This document shows positions 61,147 to 64,000 of a stretch of 64,000 nucleotides of DNA, one piece after another. Position 1 is the first letter of the stretch, and each line of letters begins with the position of its first letter. The DNA comes from Owenia fusiformis (lineage: Eukaryota; Annelida; Polychaeta; Sabellida; Oweniidae), in assembly GCA_903813345.2 (NCBI GenBank), contig CAIIXF020000011.1:11006842-11070841 (forward strand), given 5' to 3'. Made by a program: the position numbers and the translations under genes. The notes under the pieces were generated by a model. That model did no database searches and was not told the origin of the DNA. It saw only the letters and a program-made list of their open reading frames with translations.

Positions 61147-62003
61147 CAGAAGAACCTGTGTAAGTGGAACACCCTCTGTTCTGCCAAAAAGCGTTCCACT
61201 TAGGAGGTGTTCCACTTACGGAGGATTTGGGTTTGCGGGGATTTAACGAACATACAAGATTAAATATAGAGTTGATATGTATCACTGAAAATAAGATTCT
61301 CCGATCATTGCAGGGCAGCTATATAGCCTCAATTATCTATTTGTTTTACTAAAAAAGGCATCTGACATTCTTAATCCTCCTCATTCGGCCAAAAATGTTT
61401 TCTGACATTCTCAATCCTCCTCATTCTGCCAGTCTCAGACACTAAGATTTGGCAATTAAGTTTTAAAGACTTGTTCCTAATGCTAATAATTCATTTGTTT
61501 TTTAACTGACATTCTTAAGCTTACTTATTAAGTATGAAACAAACAGCAAGAGGTAAGAGGCAAGAGCATCACATGTCCATCTCTTAATCCAATTTGCTGA
61601 ATGATAATCTTATGAAATTCTAATTTGCTAATTATCAAATTAATTAGTGGTAGCATCACATGTTGATCTCTACAGGAGGTTAATCCAATTGACTATATGG
61701 TAATCCATTTAAATCCTAATTTGCCAATTATCATGTTATTACCTGTTTTCATACCCAGGTATCACTGTTGGAGGTTAATTTTGTTTACATAAGTATCACT
61801 ATTGAAATTTATGGAAAATTGACTGTTCCACTTAGCAGGTTAATTTTCAATATGGGGTGTTCACTGTTCAAGTTTGGAGGTGTTCCACTTACAGAGGTTC
61901 AATTAACATTGAGTCAATGGGTTTTTAGAACGGGACTTTGAAAAAGCGTTCCACTTCCGAGGTGTTCCACTTACGGAGATGTTCCACTTAGCAGGTTCTA
62001 CTG
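61147..62003. mobile_element. 857-bp pogo/mariner-like MITE, TA target site, in CEP97 3' UTR
   Basis: The left end CAGAAGAACCTGTGTAAGTG and right end CACTTAGCAGGTTCTACTG are inverted copies flanked by TA on both sides (61145-61146 and 62004-62005). CAGTAGAACCT-type termini with TA duplication fit pogo/Tc1-mariner. Near both ends the motif GTTCCACTTA(C/G)GGAG is repeated several times (for example at 61188, 61206, 61880, 61951, 61966, 61981). No transposase. It starts 20 bases after the CEP97 stop codon, so it must form most of the 3' UTR unless transcripts end very early. Confidence 0.8.
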
Positions 62004-62567
62004 TATACTGTATATATTTCCTTTGTCTTCATTCACTTGTGAGGGTGTTGAACTTGAAACCTTCAACAACATGATATTTCAAGAGTGTACATAATACTTT
62101 CTGGTTACTGGTAATGCCGTGAATGTTGAATTTTTGTTAACGGGTTCTAAAAATTTCCTGGTGAGAACCCTGGTCTATATAATGTGTATATTATCTGGCA
62201 TAATACTTTCTGTTTATAAAGGGTCCATATTATGCTTTATATATAGCGTGTATATATTTCTTGCTGTTTCTAAAAGTGTGCATACTTTCTATTCATATAG
62301 AGTACAGAATGCTTTCTGTTATAAAATATGTACTGGCCATTTTTATGTTCATTAAGTTTACATGCCTGTTGGTGTTCTTGTTTCAAATCATACACATGAA
62401 AACATCTAGTATACTCTTAAATATGTTCTTCAGGTTGGATTATCAAATCACAAAAATATTTTTTCTTCTTTTCACAACCTTTATTTTACTAAACAGGATG
62501 TTTCGGATCCTGTCTGGATCCTTTTTCAACTGTATAAAAACTGAACTGAAGCGCTGCAAAACAATTA

Positions 62568-62573
62568 AATAAA
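62568..62573 (+). other. Candidate CEP97 polyadenylation signal
   Basis: First clear AATAAA after the CEP97 stop, 1.4 kb downstream and beyond the inserted MITE. An earlier, variant signal cannot be excluded. Confidence 0.4.
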
Positions 62574-62850
62574 AACAATATTACGTCATATTAATTCACC
62601 AAAAATTCATTCCAAATTCCCGCCAATTTATAGTTCCCTTGATCCCTGTTAATATTATTATCGTTTTTCTTTATAAAAATAGATTCTTTAATCCATCTAT
62701 CAAGTCTCTTGAATATAATATTTTTGTGATCTAGTATTACTCTGATGGAGATCTTACATATACAAGGTCCTTTCCCAGCCATTTAGACATTTGAAACCTT
62801 GCTACCTACAACAAAATATGACATCATGAACCTGACCAATACATAATTAG

Positions 62851-62965
62851 AGATTATGTCACTATTACGTGAAATATGCCTGAATTCTACCAATATAGGC
62901 TGACCTTGGGAGGCTGTATTATTGGGCAAGAACTAAGGCATATTTCATGTCATAGTGATATAACT
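62851..62965. repeat. 115-bp foldback element
   Basis: ATGTCACTATTACGTGAAAT followed by ATGCC pairs with GGCATATTTCATGTCATAGT followed by GAT. Arms are about 30 bp and the sequence is noncoding. Confidence 0.75.
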
Positions 62966-63079
62966 CATGTATTACATACCTTCATTCCCATGGCTACTTT
63001 GTATCAATCATGTCACACATCTGTTTATGATTTTATCGAAATGAAACATGTCATCAGTCAGTGTCTGTAACAAATGACA

Positions 63080-63110
63080 GGTGGTGACATTTTGCCTTTG
63101 TGTGCCTTGT
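63080..63110 (+). mobile_element. Fragment of the GGTGGTGACATTTTG element
   Basis: GGTGGTGACATTTTGCC followed by TTTGTGTGCCTTG matches the right end of the 33545-34730 element. Terminal fragment only. Confidence 0.5.
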
Positions 63111-63359
63111 AATTCTTTGGTTTAGCAAAAGATGGAAAGGTCTGATTTTGATTCATTTTGGGATCAGAAAGAGGCAGTCCCTTGGAAAAGACAGTGCGCA
63201 GGCCTGGTACTATTTGGAAGATCTCCTGACCTGAATGGTTTTGTGGTTTCATGATTTATTTGTGTGTTGCAATTTTTATACGCACTGTGTAGTTTTAAGC
63301 TTTAGTTACTTCAAGGAGTAATCAGTTATAACTGAAGATAAATTCACCTGATAACAATT

Positions 63360-63625
63360 TGTTACCATGTAATTTGCCCAGCAGTGCAAATTACATGGTC
63401 ACATGTTTTCAACAAATACAGCTCATCCAAGGGCACCTTAACACTTGTAACACTCACATAATTCTTTTGAAAGATGCCTTGGTTTATTGCAATGGAACTC
63501 CTGTGGTGCATCAGTGACAAGGCAATGCGAGTGTGAGTGACAAGATTGTCACAGTGGAATTAAGCAGTGTGAGTGCGCTTGGATGAGCTGTTTTTGTTGA
63601 AAACATGTGACCATGTTATTTACTC
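63360..63625. mobile_element. MITE with about 50-bp inverted arms, family shared with 44083-44325
   Basis: Left TCACATGTTTTCAACAAATA, CAGCTCATCCAAG pairs with right CTTGGATGAGCTG, TTTTTGTTGAAAACATGTGA. A small hairpin CCATGTAATTTGC / GCAAATTACATGG lies at the left end. The interior carries blocks also found, inverted, at 44083-44325. Confidence 0.75.
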
Positions 63626-63772
63626 CGCAGGGCCTATTGATCTTTTTTTTGTGATACGTCCTGGCGAGATAACTCATATAAATATTAGGCAATTGACTTG
63701 CGCTACAGGCATCCAAAAACAATGTTGAATATCATGGTCAACAAATTAGGGATTTACACTAGTTATGCCTTG

Positions 63773-63908
63773 GTCACATTTGCTCCGATTTTCACTTCGG
63801 CGCCCGGTCGATTGAGTATTTTGTTCAATTTTGTATTAAATTTTGAACAAAATACTCAATCGGCCAGGCGCCAAAGTGAAAATCGGAGCAAATGTGACCC
63901 AGGCATAA
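63773..63908. repeat. 136-bp near-perfect hairpin
   Basis: The left arm starts TTATGCCTTGGTCACATTTG and the right arm ends CAAATGTGACCCAGGCATAA. Arms of about 60 bp with very few mismatches surround a short AT loop; the centre pairs ATACTCAATCG with CGATTGAGTAT. It is the least-diverged foldback in the window. Confidence 0.85.
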
Positions 63909-64000
63909 TTTTTCACAATTAATGCAACCATATAATAAGGGTGTTGACATTTTGGGTTTATATTTGGGTTTAATCAGCTGGTATTACTGATTTGAACACA

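Noticed and set aside
62119-62572. Overlapping hydrophobic ORFs downstream of CEP97
   Set aside because: AT-rich frames with Phe/Ile/Leu bias, mutually overlapping, no start context or domain; likely chance.

Overview
This is nuclear DNA from a eukaryote, almost certainly a bilaterian invertebrate. Genes are split by GT-AG introns, the background is AT-rich, and there are many short palindromic DNA transposons (MITEs). The gene set is animal: IARS2, RPL24, CEP97, sigma-class GST, a class A GPCR, RING-NHL and secreted cyclase-family proteins. A marine lophotrochozoan such as a mollusc fits the gene content and repeat style, but that placement is inference. All exon joins given here were worked out by hand, by keeping the reading frame and matching remembered family sequences; each join keeps frame. 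Layout: (1) 1-16586, plus strand: the 3' 17 exons of mitochondrial isoleucyl-tRNA synthetase. Its first intron in the window holds an intronless antisense RING-NHL gene, and the intron before the exon at 11006 holds a truncated LINE. (2) 17645-26615, minus strand: complete five-exon RPL24, tail-to-tail with IARS2. Its 6 kb intron 2 is packed with inverted-repeat elements, including a 2.96 kb element with 17-bp TIRs and a 7-bp target duplication. (3) 26616-27794: a compact divergent promoter region. (4) 27795-61127, plus strand: a 20-exon, about 1865-residue CEP97 (centrosomal LRR-IQ protein) with an extra fibronectin-III-like domain and a long acidic disordered region. Its introns host a GPCR (35184-36185, sense), two tandem cyclase/isatin-hydrolase-like genes (37443-38716 and 41749-42810, antisense) and a sigma GST (55697-58476, antisense). 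(5) 61128-64000: a pogo-like MITE 20 bp past the CEP97 stop, then noncoding DNA with foldback elements. The most unusual feature is a recurring pattern. Six tandem arrays (unit 32, 91, 40, 88, 41 and 108 bp) in IARS2 and CEP97 each start or end exactly at a native exon and carry a copy of its splice junction in every unit. Arrays at acceptors lie upstream of the true exon; arrays at donors lie downstream. The largest holds 51 extra copies of one splice acceptor over 4.6 kb. I know of no described system matching this; it looks like a local process that amplifies exon-intron boundaries while the host genes remain intact. The host genes serve unrelated functions: mitochondrial translation (IARS2), cytosolic ribosome (RPL24), centriole/cilium control (CEP97) and detoxification or eicosanoid metabolism (GST). 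They are linked by position only. The RPL24-CEP97 head-to-head order matches what I recall of human chromosome 3q12, so it may be ancient.
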